A DNA stretch of 64,000 bases from an uncultured Mycoplasmatota bacterium. Lineage in GTDB: Bacteria > Bacillota_I > Bacilli_A > RF39 > UBA660. A program made the position numbers and the translations under genes. The stretch lies in NCBI GenBank assembly GCA_900553395.1, contig USDJ01000003.1, forward strand, positions 72,570 to 136,569, in the 5' to 3' direction. Position 1 is the stretch's first letter, and each line of letters begins with the position of its first letter. The notes under the pieces are model-generated. The model was given only the letters and a program-made list of their open reading frames with translations. It was not told the origin of the DNA and did not search any database. Positions 13,875 to 21,718 of the stretch are shown here, piece after piece.

Positions 13875-15485
13875 ATGAATATTTTAAAATGTAAATACGA
13901 GGCTCACAGATTTGTAAACGTAATATTTTACTTTTTAGTGTTTGCTATTGGGTTTGTACTAGGGTTTGGAGCTAATAAGATAGACATTAAAAATTTGCTT
14001 AGTGAATTTTTAATGATAGATAATGTAAGTGCTTTGACTGAGGCTAAATCTGGGACAATTACGTTGCCTAGTAATTTAAAAGTTAGTAAATCTAATTTTA
14101 ATAGTGAGACATATATATATAATTTATTTAATTATGTAGTTGATGAAGTTGGACTAGACATATCTTTTAATGATTTCTTTAATGTTTTTGGCTTTAATTA
14201 TCAACCTAAATATGAGCCGACAGCGAATACTAGATATTATTTTTCTAATTCTGATTGGTATTCTTATAGTTTTAATAATTATAATCAATATTCAAGAACT
14301 AAAGGAAATGTTTTGTATCTTGAATACGTTAGTACCTCTTCGTTTAAATATTACTATTATACTAACGACGATAATTCAGACTATGCAACTTTTGGTGGTG
14401 GTGATAGTTATTATGTTTTCTCAACTCATGATTTTTCAAGTAGTAACAGATATATAAAATTATTAGATTTTAGTGAATTTATAGTTCAGTTTAATTATGA
14501 TGATTCAATATTTACTGAAGACCCTAACAAGAACTTTTATAAATATTGTTGGGATTTTAATTATAACACCTTATTTGCAGTAATTCCAAACAAAGAGCTG
14601 TATGATTCAGTCGCAAGTAGTGAAGATAATGAACATACAATTGGTGGTGGTTTTTATGGCTTTGGAGATTTAAGTAGCATACAACGTGGTACATATGTTA
14701 GTCCAGTAATAGGTAAAAATCAATCTATTGTAGATATGATGTTTGGAAAAAAGTTTGAAAATTTACAAGATATTGTTGAAAAAACTGACAATCTAAAAAC
14801 GGATGGAGAATTACAAGCACGTTATACTGGAGTAGGGCTATCACCTAATATAACGTCTGGGACTCCATTATCCGTAATTGACACGGCAAATTCAAATACT
14901 TATTTTAATGATAATTTACAAAAACTTAAGTATGCTTATTATTTCAATTACTTTTATTATTTTGATGTTCTTGGCAATAAAAAATATAACATTTTTAAAT
15001 ATGAACCTACTTGTGAATATAAAAAAGTAGCAGATTACAAAGTAGGTGTAACTTGTGCTAATCAAAATGGAGCAAAAATGTATGAGTTTACTACTAAAAC
15101 GAATGATATTCTTTCAATGAAAACTGAGGCAATAAGTCAGCTAATTAGTTCAGATATATCAAGTAATATATGTATATATGTACCAAAAGATTACAAAGTC
15201 TCTGTTTTGGAAGAAAATCATGAACTTGGTGGAATAGAGGGCAGTGTTGAACTTCCAGATGGTTCACTTGAGAGCTTTTTTTCAACTATTGATGATGAAA
15301 AAGATTCAAGTTCTTTAGTTTCAAAAGTTGGCAAATTTATTGATAAAATTAGTGGCTCATTAGAATTTATTAAAACTCAAGTTTATAATTTTTATTGTTC
15401 AATGCCGTCTTTAGTTCAAATGTTTATATTATCAGTTTTAACAATATTAATAGTTGGAGTTATTATAGGAATGGTGGTCAGATAA
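13875..15485 (+). CDS. Inovirus adsorption/minor coat protein (pIII-like)
   Basis: At 536 residues this is the largest phage protein. An N-terminal hydrophobic segment (about 16-36, VIFYFLVFAIGFVLGFG) can act as signal or anchor. The long central part is extracellular in character, very rich in Tyr, Asn, Ser and Asp and containing several Cys (C-terminal region: TCEYKK, VTCANQ, NICIYV). A C-terminal helix (about 512-534, LVQMFILSVLTILIVGVIIG) ends in a few residues, as in pIII anchors. It sits directly before small membrane proteins and the Zot ATPase, the usual place for pIII. I infer host recognition and virion release; sequence similarity to known pIII was not evident. Confidence 0.68.
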   Translation: MNILKCKYEAHRFVNVIFYFLVFAIGFVLGFGANKIDIKNLLSEFLMIDNVSALTEAKSGTITLPSNLKVSKSNFNSETYIYNLFNYVVDEVGLDISFNDFFNVFGFNYQPKYEPTANTRYYFSNSDWYSYSFNNYNQYSRTKGNVLYLEYVSTSSFKYYYYTNDDNSDYATFGGGDSYYVFSTHDFSSSNRYIKLLDFSEFIVQFNYDDSIFTEDPNKNFYKYCWDFNYNTLFAVIPNKELYDSVASSEDNEHTIGGGFYGFGDLSSIQRGTYVSPVIGKNQSIVDMMFGKKFENLQDIVEKTDNLKTDGELQARYTGVGLSPNITSGTPLSVIDTANSNTYFNDNLQKLKYAYYFNYFYYFDVLGNKKYNIFKYEPTCEYKKVADYKVGVTCANQNGAKMYEFTTKTNDILSMKTEAISQLISSDISSNICIYVPKDYKVSVLEENHELGGIEGSVELPDGSLESFFSTIDDEKDSSSLVSKVGKFIDKISGSLEFIKTQVYNFYCSMPSLVQMFILSVLTILIVGVIIGMVVR

Positions 15486-15486
15486 T

Positions 15487-15711
15487 ATGTTGGATTTTTT
15501 ATCAAAATGTGGAGATTTGATAGCTTTAGTTTTTAAAGGCATTGAAGAATTTATAAGTTTTATGTTAGGGTTGCCTAAGTTCTTAATATCAATGATATAC
15601 GTTGTGCCACGACCATTTTCAGATGTAATTTTGGCTTTTATATCAATAATATCTTTTTTCTTATTATTGAGAGCTTTAGGCAAGATAGTAAGTGCCTATA
15701 AAGGGGGGTAA
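15487..15711 (+). CDS. Inovirus membrane protein, 74 residues (pVI-like position)
   Basis: It starts 1 nt after the stop of the pIII-like gene. Two hydrophobic stretches (about 15-40 and 44-65) flank a proline-containing turn (VVPRPFSDV). It ends SAYKGG 2 nt before the next gene. In filamentous phages the gene after pIII encodes the membrane protein pVI, which caps the same end of the virion; position and topology support that comparison. Confidence 0.55.
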   Translation: MLDFLSKCGDLIALVFKGIEEFISFMLGLPKFLISMIYVVPRPFSDVILAFISIISFFLLLRALGKIVSAYKGG

Positions 15712-15713
15712 AT

Positions 15714-15974
15714 ATGTTAAGTCAAGTATTTCCATTTTTAATTAGTGTTATATCAAGATGTACAAGTTGGATATTTACATTAAAAATTAATGACGATCCA
15801 AGTATGACGTTAGGAGAATTCTTATTAACTTGTGCGTTTATAGGTATAGTAATTTATTTTTTAATTAGAAGTTTTGGTGGAGATTCTTTCCCTACTTTAA
15901 GAGGCTTGTTTGCAAGAGAACAAGAGGCAAATGAAATAAAATTAAAAGTAGAATCTAAAAAAAGTAAAAAATAG
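15714..15974 (+). CDS. Inovirus membrane protein, 86 residues
   Basis: Hydrophobic segments at about 3-20 and 28-50 (LLTCAFIGIVIYFLIRSF), then a cytoplasmic charged tail (REQEANEIKLKVESKKSKK). It follows the previous gene by 2 nt behind AAAGGGGGGTAAAT. No family recognised. Confidence 0.55.
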   Translation: MLSQVFPFLISVISRCTSWIFTLKINDDPSMTLGEFLLTCAFIGIVIYFLIRSFGGDSFPTLRGLFAREQEANEIKLKVESKKSKK

Positions 15975-15984
15975 GAGGTAATAT

Positions 15985-16143
15985 ATGGAGACTTTTTACG
16001 AAATGTCCGTAAAGATTATAGGTTCTTTGCCTGATACATCTTTGTGGATTTATGATTTAGGAACTATATTTTTAGTAATAGTAGCATTTTGTGTATTTAT
16101 AATACCAATATCTTTAATGTATAAGAAAGTTATAGGTGGTTAG
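15985..16143 (+). CDS. Inovirus small membrane protein, 52 residues
   Basis: ATG at 15985 follows ATAGGAGGTAAT, a perfect ribosome site. A single membrane helix (about 24-46, YDLGTIFLVIVAFCVFIIP) is followed by MYKKVIGG. The stop is 1 nt before the next ATG. Probably a minor virion or assembly protein by context. Confidence 0.6.
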   Translation: METFYEMSVKIIGSLPDTSLWIYDLGTIFLVIVAFCVFIIPISLMYKKVIGG

Positions 16144-16144
16144 T

Positions 16145-16351
16145 ATGAGTATTAGTCATATACCATTTTATATAACTTGGGATATATATATGGAATTTGT
16201 AACGAGCAACTTTCCTAATTTAGTGCTAAGCGATAATGCACTATTTATAGGATTTATCATATTAAATTGCTTTGCAATATTCTGTATATACTTATTGATA
16301 AAATTAATTAAATTTGTAGTCATATTAGGTAAAAATATGATTTATAGATAG
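16145..16351 (+). CDS. Inovirus small membrane protein, 68 residues
   Basis: I take the ATG at 16145, with AGGTGG inside the end of the preceding gene as ribosome site; a GTG at 16136 is less likely. One long hydrophobic helix (about 36-60, ALFIGFIILNCFAIFCIYLL) ends in basic residues. No family recognised. Confidence 0.55.
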   Translation: MSISHIPFYITWDIYMEFVTSNFPNLVLSDNALFIGFIILNCFAIFCIYLLIKLIKFVVILGKNMIYR

Positions 16352-16364
16352 GAGTAATGATTAA

Positions 16365-17006
16365 ATGGTTATAATAATTTTAGTAATAATTCTGTTTTTA
16401 TGGATTATTATAGGAAATTTAATGCAAAAGCCTGGTAATACGTTCGATATGTATATTGGTGTACCAGGAAGTGGTAAAACGACTTTTGCCGCTTATTTGA
16501 CCAAAAAAAGAAGAAAAATGGGTAAAAAGAATCCTAAGCTAGGCGTTGTACATAGTAATGTGCCTATAAAAGGAGCTTATAAGGTTGAAAAAAGTGATAT
16601 TGGCAAGTATTTACTAAAAGATACTTTATTACTTATGGATGAGGCTGGAATAGATTATAATAATAGAAATTTTAAAAAATTTAGTGATGATGAAACTTAC
16701 TTTTATAAATTTCATAGACACTATAATGTAGATATAGCTTTATTTTCACAAGATTTTGACGTAGATGTAAAATTGAGAAAGTTAGCTACAAGATTATACA
16801 TAGTAAGTAAATCAATATTTCCAGGATTCGTAAAACGTAAATTAATAACTAAGAAAATAGGAATAGATAACAATACCAAACAATTAATAGACCAATATTC
16901 TTTTGCATTTTTAGGAGTAAAATATATATATTGTCCTAAATTATGGAAAATGTTTGATTCTTATTCATATAAAGAACTACCAACTAAAGAATGGGAAGGA
17001 TACTAG
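16365..17006 (+). CDS. Zot-like (pI-type) assembly ATPase
   Basis: A 213-residue P-loop ATPase that energises extrusion of filamentous virions through the membrane. Walker A GVPGSGKTT lies at residues 32-40, Walker B LLLMDEAG at 88-95, and a sensor-type FSQDFD near 125-131. The relation to Zot/pI is clear from the short DMYIGVPGSGKT start and the DEAG motif. Unlike pI of Gram-negative phages, where the membrane helix is C-terminal, the only clear helix here is at the N-terminus (residues 2-18). No partner secretin is encoded, as expected for a monoderm host. It is the last gene of the structural block. Confidence 0.85.
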   Translation: MVIIILVIILFLWIIIGNLMQKPGNTFDMYIGVPGSGKTTFAAYLTKKRRKMGKKNPKLGVVHSNVPIKGAYKVEKSDIGKYLLKDTLLLMDEAGIDYNNRNFKKFSDDETYFYKFHRHYNVDIALFSQDFDVDVKLRKLATRLYIVSKSIFPGFVKRKLITKKIGIDNNTKQLIDQYSFAFLGVKYIYCPKLWKMFDSYSYKELPTKEWEGY

Positions 17007-17039
17007 GTTATATGCGCGACATTTATGTCGCATATAACC
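17006..17039. other. Strong hairpin between the Zot-like and replication genes
   Basis: The outer stem ggttatat / atataacc (17006-17013 with 17032-17039) and inner stem gcgacat / atgtcgc (17016-17022 with 17025-17031) are separated by a two-base bulge, with a two-base loop. No T-run follows, so it is not a standard terminator. It is a candidate packaging signal, single-strand origin, or regulator of initiator synthesis. Confidence 0.55.
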
Positions 17040-17049
17040 GATAGTAATT

Positions 17050-18144
17050 ATGAAGAGGAGTAGTCATAATTATTTGTCGTATGAAGAAGAAAAACTAGCA
17101 AGAACAGAATATAAAGACTTTCTGATAGAGCATAAAGGTGTGAAACACCTGGATGCTCTATTACTTGATAGTAGTCTCATATCTACGACAAAATTAAAAA
17201 AATACTATCTAAAAGTTATAGATTGTGGTAAATATAAGCAAGTTTACTACTATGATAGATTAAAAATTAAAAATGATAGTAGCTATGAAAAATATAAGAA
17301 AATTGATACCACATATCTATACAAAAAAGAAAACATAAAAAGAAAAAAAGAAAAACAATTAATAGAATTAAAAAATATAAATAGGAGTAAATTTAAATTA
17401 CAGAGATTAGTAAAAGCAAACGAGGAAGAATTTAAAACATTTATTACTTTAACCTTTGATGATGACGTAAAAGACATTGAACAAGCTAATAAGAAATTTA
17501 GATATTGGAGAGATACATTCCAAAGAAAGTTTAAAAACTTTAAATACGTATGTGTTCCAGAATTTCAAAAAAATGACAGAGTTCATTATCACTTATTAAC
17601 AAATGTAAGCTACAATGATATTGAATTAATCAATGAAAATATCATATATTATAATTTTTTAAATAATATCCATAAACACAAATATAAGCTAATTAAGAAA
17701 AGAGTAGGGGAAGTAGTAATAAATAAATTAATTAAATTAAATGATTTAAATTTAGTGTTAAGAAAGCAAAACAATAAATGGCATAACACAAAGAAAACAT
17801 ATAATTTTAAAACAAAGCAAAACAAAATATTTAAAACTATTCGTTATTGGAAAAATGGCTTTAGCAACGTAGTTAATATGAAAAATGTTAATGTAGTTGG
17901 TTATTTATCAAAATATATGACTAAAGACATTGACAATCGTTTGTTTGGTAAGAAAAGATATTTCAATAGTAATAACTTAGTTATTCCGAAAGAATATTGT
18001 ATTGATTGTATAAATGAAATAGAATTTTTCTATTATTTAGATTTTGTAAATAAAAGTAATATTGTATATAAAAAGGAATATTTAACTTATTTTGAAGAAA
18101 AAATAAATTTTATAGAATATAAGGAGAAAGGTTTAAATGAGTGA
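17050..18144 (+). CDS. Rolling-circle replication initiator (HUH endonuclease)
   Basis: A 364-residue protein with the three motifs of HUH replication initiators in order: motif 1 FITLTF (131-136), motif 2 RVHYHLL with metal-binding H179 and H181, and motif 3 VVGYLSKYMTKD with the candidate nucleophilic Y285 and following K288/K292. Such enzymes nick the plus strand at the origin and remain attached to its 5' end. This is the replication protein expected of a filamentous phage (gene II role). The ribosome site is weak and a strong hairpin precedes it, so synthesis may be restrained. The C-terminus overlaps the next small gene by 8 nt. Confidence 0.85.
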   Translation: MKRSSHNYLSYEEEKLARTEYKDFLIEHKGVKHLDALLLDSSLISTTKLKKYYLKVIDCGKYKQVYYYDRLKIKNDSSYEKYKKIDTTYLYKKENIKRKKEKQLIELKNINRSKFKLQRLVKANEEEFKTFITLTFDDDVKDIEQANKKFRYWRDTFQRKFKNFKYVCVPEFQKNDRVHYHLLTNVSYNDIELINENIIYYNFLNNIHKHKYKLIKKRVGEVVINKLIKLNDLNLVLRKQNNKWHNTKKTYNFKTKQNKIFKTIRYWKNGFSNVVNMKNVNVVGYLSKYMTKDIDNRLFGKKRYFNSNNLVIPKEYCIDCINEIEFFYYLDFVNKSNIVYKKEYLTYFEEKINFIEYKEKGLNE

Positions 18145-18307
18145 TTATATAGTAAAATTAGAATTTGATGAACAGATATATAAATTTTATGAAGAAAAAG
18201 CAAGATTATTAAAAATAGACACAGAACAATTGATGGGCTTGATATTAGTTAATACATATAAACAGATGAAAAAGAAAGAAAAGAAAAAGAGCAAAAAGCT
18301 CCATTAA
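18137..18307 (+). CDS. Inovirus terminal small protein, 56 residues
   Basis: ATG at 18137 overlaps the end of the initiator gene and follows AAGGAGAAAGGTTTAA. The product (MSDYIVKLEFDEQIYKFYEE ..., ending KKKEKKKSKKLH) is a short helix-rich protein with a strongly basic tail; the middle QLMGLILVNTYKQM recalls ribbon-helix-helix type small regulators, but this is uncertain. Its last third lies in the 116-bp repeat, so a broken copy of this gene exists at 11437-11469. Confidence 0.6.
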   Translation: MSDYIVKLEFDEQIYKFYEEKARLLKIDTEQLMGLILVNTYKQMKKKEKKKSKKLH

Positions 18308-18351
18308 TATAAGTATTCTTTTAAGATTTAAAGAAGTTAACATAATATATA
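18236..18351 (+). repeat. Right copy of the 116-bp direct repeat
   Basis: Identical at every position to 11447-11562. It contains the 3' end of the last phage gene and 28 bases on to the dif arm and centre. Identity stops at the dif central hexamer. Confidence 0.92.
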
Positions 18352-18362
18352 TTGTCGGAATT
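18335..18362. other. dif site (chromosome-dimer resolution site), also attR of the prophage
   Basis: Read on the - strand: arm aattccgacaa, centre tatata, arm ttatgttaact. From memory the B. subtilis dif arms are ACTTCCTAGAA and TTATGTAAACT with the same TATATA centre, giving 8/11, 6/6 and 10/11 matches. The second arm also resembles the XerD arm of E. coli. It lies where the predominant gene orientation switches from + to -. Confidence 0.8.
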
Positions 18363-18696
18363 TAAAAATAAACAATTTATATAATAATTTCCTAATGCTA
18401 ATTTATGTTTAGAAGCACATTACTACATATTGTATTTCAAATTATAATATTATTTTATTTAATCTTGTTTTTAATTTAAAATTTATAAATTAATTTTATA
18501 ATGCAATAATTTCATAATCAATCTATCTATCTTTCAACATTTATATAGTTTATATATTATCGATTGTATTGTAATGAGATATATTATATTATAATTAAGT
18601 ATTAAATCAATCTAATGTAGTTAATGCGTAGTATTAGATAGTTTTGTCCCCTACTTTTAAATCATCAGGATAGGGGAAGTGTACACAAAAAATAGA
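18363..18696. other. Non-coding AT-rich spacer right of dif
   Basis: About 330 bases without a credible gene. The only structure noted is an inverted repeat, tcccctac ... ataggggaa (about 18646-18677), downstream of the regulator gene; it may act as its terminator although no clean T-run follows on the - strand. Confidence 0.5.
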
Positions 18697-19503
18697 CTAT
18701 TCTTCGTCTATTCTTTTAAATGCTGTTTTTCTTGATTCTATTTCTGCAATCTTTTCAAACACCTCTGAAGCATTATTATCAGTTATTTCAGTATATCCAA
18801 GTTCTTTTAGAGCTTGTGATCTTATATTATTTAATTCCATTGTACGACTCAATTTATCTTCGATTTTTTGTTCAATTTGGTTGACAAATCGTCTATGTGA
18901 TTCTGCTAATTTGCTTTTAGATGCTTTACCACTTCTATATAATACCATAGCGCTAAACATAACGCTTTCAAATATAAACTGTTCATCTTCCTCAAAAACA
19001 AACTCCATTGGCTTTTCAAATCCAGTTTCTTTTGCAACATAGGCTAAAATATATTTTAATTCTTTGGTATTATTTATTGCTTGTAAATAATGATAAAAAT
19101 AATTTACAATATTAAATCCTTCTTTACCATTATCTTCTAGATATTCTTTAACTAAGTCCATAATACCAATAAATAGTTCTTGATTTTTAGGTGAGATGCC
19201 ATTTAATATTTCGTTGCCTACTCCTACCCCACTATTTTCTTCACGTTTTTGATCACAAAGACTATTTAGTCTTACTTCTACTTCAGTTATATAGTCTGTA
19301 TCTATTTTAATTTTATTAATTTCTTCTGCATTTTTAATGCCTAAAAGATTAAATAATAAAACTTTTTTATCCTTTGGCCATTTATTTATATCATCTAATT
19401 CTAAATAATTATATATCATCTGTCTAGAAACGCCTAAGAATTTAGCTAATTTAACCTTAGAAATTCCTAATTCGCGTAATAGCTCAGTTAACTTCGTATT
19501 CAT
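18697..19503 (-). CDS. XRE-type regulator with large C-terminal domain
   Basis: A 268-residue protein. The N-terminal helix-turn-helix (residues 1-30; LGISKVKLAKFLGVSRQMIYNY) is followed by a Trp-containing NKWPKDKKVLLFNLLGI typical of some Bacillota regulators. The remaining ~200 residues are helical, acidic and of no recognised family. The start follows AGGAGGGTAAAA, with TGATAAAAT upstream. It is the first host gene right of dif and is not needed by the phage, since the phage has its own repressor. Confidence 0.65.
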   Translation of the reverse strand: MNTKLTELLRELGISKVKLAKFLGVSRQMIYNYLELDDINKWPKDKKVLLFNLLGIKNAEEINKIKIDTDYITEVEVRLNSLCDQKREENSGVGVGNEILNGISPKNQELFIGIMDLVKEYLEDNGKEGFNIVNYFYHYLQAINNTKELKYILAYVAKETGFEKPMEFVFEEDEQFIFESVMFSAMVLYRSGKASKSKLAESHRRFVNQIEQKIEDKLSRTMELNNIRSQALKELGYTEITDNNASEVFEKIAEIESRKTAFKRIDEE

Positions 19504-19522
19504 TTTTTACCCTCCTAATATA

Positions 19523-19531
19523 ATTTTATCA
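19523..19531 (-). promoter_or_regulatory. extended -10 element of the XRE regulator gene
   Basis: On the - strand TGATAAAAT lies about 20 nt before the ATG of the gene ending at 18697. Confidence 0.45.
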
Positions 19532-19572
19532 CATTATTTACAATTGTCAAGTGTAAAGTAATGGTAAATATA

Positions 19573-20205
19573 TTAGTGGATTAAAATTTTAATTACAAGT
19601 TTTAAAAGAAAGGGACTTGCAAAAGATTCATATAAACTAGTTAAAAGAACTAATATTGTAAAAAAGAAAACTACATACAAGTATTTATTGGTATAATTTC
19701 TCATATTAACTTGTTTTTTCTTTGCTATATTGTTAATCATATTCATAGATAACTTTGTTGTAAATGCCGTTAAAATTGAAATTAACAATATATTAATTAT
19801 TAAGTGAGGAAAAATATATATAATACTTAATACTAATCCTTTTAATTTATAAGTAAAAATGAATGAAGATATACTAAATCCAATAATAAATGCTTTATAA
19901 AATAATATTATTATGTTTATTGGAAAGAAAAAATAAGTAAATCCAATTAAACTTATAATAAATATAATAGAAAAATTAATTATCAGTGTGTTTTTTAAAT
20001 TGTCTATATATTTAAAATTATCAAGTCTTAAATGTTCAATGAAAGATTCTATATATTCTACTACAATAGCTTTATCTGCAGAATTTAATATTACTATAAA
20101 TATGGCTCCAGTTATTATTCCAAGTATAACTATAATTAAAGAAAATAATACGTATTTTTTGTCAAATTTTATATTGTTAATTAGTTTGTCCAATGCTTTT
20201 TTCAT
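19573..20205 (-). CDS. spoIIM: Stage II sporulation protein M
   Basis: A 210-residue polytopic membrane protein with five to six hydrophobic segments. SpoIIM is the membrane scaffold of the SpoIID-SpoIIM-SpoIIP (DMP) peptidoglycan-degrading machine that drives engulfment. The family pattern is visible in the N-terminal VLFSLIIVILGIITGAIF, the FIEH segment, IGFSISSFIFTYKLKGLVLS and the conserved FPHLIINI. Start behind AGGTGATATA. spoIIP is present 6.6 kb away in the same orientation. Confidence 0.82.
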   Translation of the reverse strand: MKKALDKLINNIKFDKKYVLFSLIIVILGIITGAIFIVILNSADKAIVVEYIESFIEHLRLDNFKYIDNLKNTLIINFSIIFIISLIGFTYFFFPINIIILFYKAFIIGFSISSFIFTYKLKGLVLSIIYIFPHLIINILLISILTAFTTKLSMNMINNIAKKKQVNMRNYTNKYLYVVFFFTILVLLTSLYESFASPFLLKLVIKILIH

Positions 20206-20292
20206 TATATCACCTAATTAATAATATTATATAAATATATTTTTATTCCATTTTTAGAAAAAATATATTATAATATTTATTGAGGTGTGAAA

Positions 20293-20376
20293 ATGAATCC
20301 AAAAGTACAAAAAGCAGTTATAATAATACTATTACTTGCTATGGTAGGTTCTACTTTACTTGCCATATTTGCATAA
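20293..20376 (+). CDS. Prli42-like mini membrane protein, 27 residues
   Basis: ATG at 20293 follows GAGGTGTGAAA. The peptide begins MNPKVQKAVIIILLLAMVGS and is one membrane helix after a short basic head. Very small proteins of this form in Bacillota include Prli42, the stressosome anchor of Listeria, which it resembles in length and layout. The match is by pattern only. A bidirectional terminator follows immediately. Confidence 0.6.
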   Translation: MNPKVQKAVIIILLLAMVGSTLLAIFA

Positions 20377-20412
20377 AAAAACAATCTATTTTAATTTTTA
20401 GATTGTTTTTTT
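20377..20412. terminator. bidirectional terminator shared with mscL
   Basis: Perfect stem aacaatcta / tagattgtt with an A-run before and a T-run after. It serves the 27-residue gene on + and mscL on -. Confidence 0.8.
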
Positions 20413-20786
20413 GTATCTTTCTTTAATAAATCTCTTATTTCTTCTAAAAGTTTTACTTCATCACTTTTTGTATCCTTTTTTTCTTCTTTCTTTTCTTCTT
20501 TATGAGTTAATTTGTTAAATGCTCTTATTACAATGAATATGCAAAATGCTACTATTAAAAAATCTACAACATTTTGAATAAATATTCCATAAGTCACTTT
20601 AGCAGAACCTATTTTGAAGTATAGGTTTGAAAAATCAATACCTCCTATAACAATTCCAACTAGTGGCATTATTATATCATCAACTAATGAACTTACTATT
20701 TTACCAAAAGCACTTCCTATAACAACACCAACTGCAAGATCAACTACATTACCTTTAGAAATAAATTTTTTAAATTCTTTTATCAT
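20391..20786 (-). CDS. mscL: Large-conductance mechanosensitive channel MscL
   Basis: A channel that releases solutes on hypo-osmotic shock. The N-terminus [20 protein letters not shown] and the pore helix [22 protein letters not shown] are family signatures. A second helix ([18 protein letters not shown]) follows the periplasmic loop, then a charged bundle ([25 protein letters not shown], shown in part). Start set at 20786 because GGTGGTTGAA precedes that ATG. 131 residues is standard. Confidence 0.95.
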   Translation of the reverse strand: MIKEFKKFISKGNVVDLAVGVVIGSAFGKIVSSLVDDIIMPLVGIVIGGIDFSNLYFKIGSAKVTYGIFIQNVVDFLIVAFCIFIVIRAFNKLTHKEEKKEEKKDTKSDEVKLLEEIRDLLKKDTKKQSKN

Positions 20787-20833
20787 TTCAACCACCATCT
20801 AAATTATACCATATAACGAAATTTTAGCAAATA

Positions 20834-21652
20834 CTAATTATTTTTTTCTATAAATAAACAATGTTTACAAAGTTCTTCGACTTTTTTATTGTTTTTAAAG
20901 TTTTCAATCATATTAACTACCCTATTACTATTTAATATATTATCTAGATTGTCTATCTCATATATGTTTCCTAACTTAATTTCACCACAACTATCTAAGC
21001 AGCAAGGAATAATATCTCCATTTACTAAAATACCAATATGATCTCTTAGTGCATAACAAGTGCCAAAATCACTATAATAATTATTGTTAAAATCCGGCCA
21101 TATAAATTCGTGAAAACTATTTAAAAATAATTTTTCTTTTATAGTAAAGCTTGAAAAGTTTAATGGAATATTCACTTTGTACCTATTATTTATATATTTA
21201 ATAATATCTTCACTATATTTATTTTTAACCCAAAGTCTTAGTGAAATATATGTGTCATTTTCAAGTAATTTGTCCACAGTATTAAATGTATTTTCTAAGT
21301 AATCGTTTAAGCTAACTTTATATCTGGATGAATAGCTATGTAGCGAAATATTAACTTGCCTTATATGCTTATTATTTTCTATTTTATTTAATAAGTATCC
21401 GTTGGTAGTTATATTTATTTTGAAATTTTTACTAGCAATATCTATTATTTCATTTATTTTAGGATGTAATAATGGTTCTCCTAAAATATGGAGATATAAA
21501 TAATCCGTATAATTTTTTAAAACTTTCAATACTTTTTTAAAGTTGTTTATAGTTATAAATTCTTGCTTTCGCTTGTTCTTAATACAAAAATCACAATCTA
21601 GGTTACAGCTATTAGTAATTTCTACATAGACTTTATTAAATCTTTTTTTCAT
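20834..21652 (-). CDS. Radical SAM/SPASM-type protein
   Basis: A 272-residue radical S-adenosylmethionine enzyme. The CxxxCxxC cluster motif is CNLDCDFC at residues 16-23, followed by a TIM-barrel with GEPLLHPKINEI and TTNGYLL. The C-terminal part holds more cysteines (GDIIPCCLDSCGEI, ELCKHCLF) that can bind an auxiliary iron-sulfur cluster. Such proteins modify peptides, cofactors or RNA; the substrate is unknown here. No precursor-peptide gene is apparent alongside; the nearest tiny gene (20293) is on the other strand beyond mscL. Confidence 0.82.
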   Translation of the reverse strand: MKKRFNKVYVEITNSCNLDCDFCIKNKRKQEFITINNFKKVLKVLKNYTDYLYLHILGEPLLHPKINEIIDIASKNFKINITTNGYLLNKIENNKHIRQVNISLHSYSSRYKVSLNDYLENTFNTVDKLLENDTYISLRLWVKNKYSEDIIKYINNRYKVNIPLNFSSFTIKEKLFLNSFHEFIWPDFNNNYYSDFGTCYALRDHIGILVNGDIIPCCLDSCGEIKLGNIYEIDNLDNILNSNRVVNMIENFKNNKKVEELCKHCLFIEKNN

Positions 21653-21685
21653 AAATAATCACTATTTGATTATATCATAATCATA

Positions 21686-21718
21686 AAAAAATAAAAACTA
21701 GAAATAATTCTAGTTTTC
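21686..21718 (-). terminator. terminator of spoIVB
   Basis: Stem aaaactagaa / ttctagtttt, then T-run on the - strand; it overlaps the last codons of spoIVB. Confidence 0.65.

Larger units (their letters stand above)
11563..18351 (+). mobile_element. Inovirus (filamentous phage) prophage, 6,789 bp, integrated at dif
   Basis: Boundaries come from the 116-bp direct repeat, which ends at 11562 and 18351. The content is that of a filamentous phage: a replication initiator with HUH motif, a 63-residue single-helix coat protein followed by a terminator, a large pIII-like protein anchored at its C-terminus, several 50-90 residue membrane proteins and a Zot/pI-type ATPase. All genes are on the + strand except the divergent repressor. 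There is no integrase, capsid, portal or lysis gene. The size is typical of the family (about 5-9 kb). No secretin gene is present, which fits a host with a single membrane. All coding frames look intact, so the element may be active. Confidence 0.88.

Noticed and set aside
14170..14457. A 95-codon frame inside the pIII-like gene
   Set aside because: Shadow in another frame of an A+T-rich, Tyr/Asn-rich coding region; no ribosome site.
18697..19503. XRE-type regulator as part of the prophage
   Set aside because: It lies outside the direct repeats and on the other side of dif, and the phage has its own repressor.
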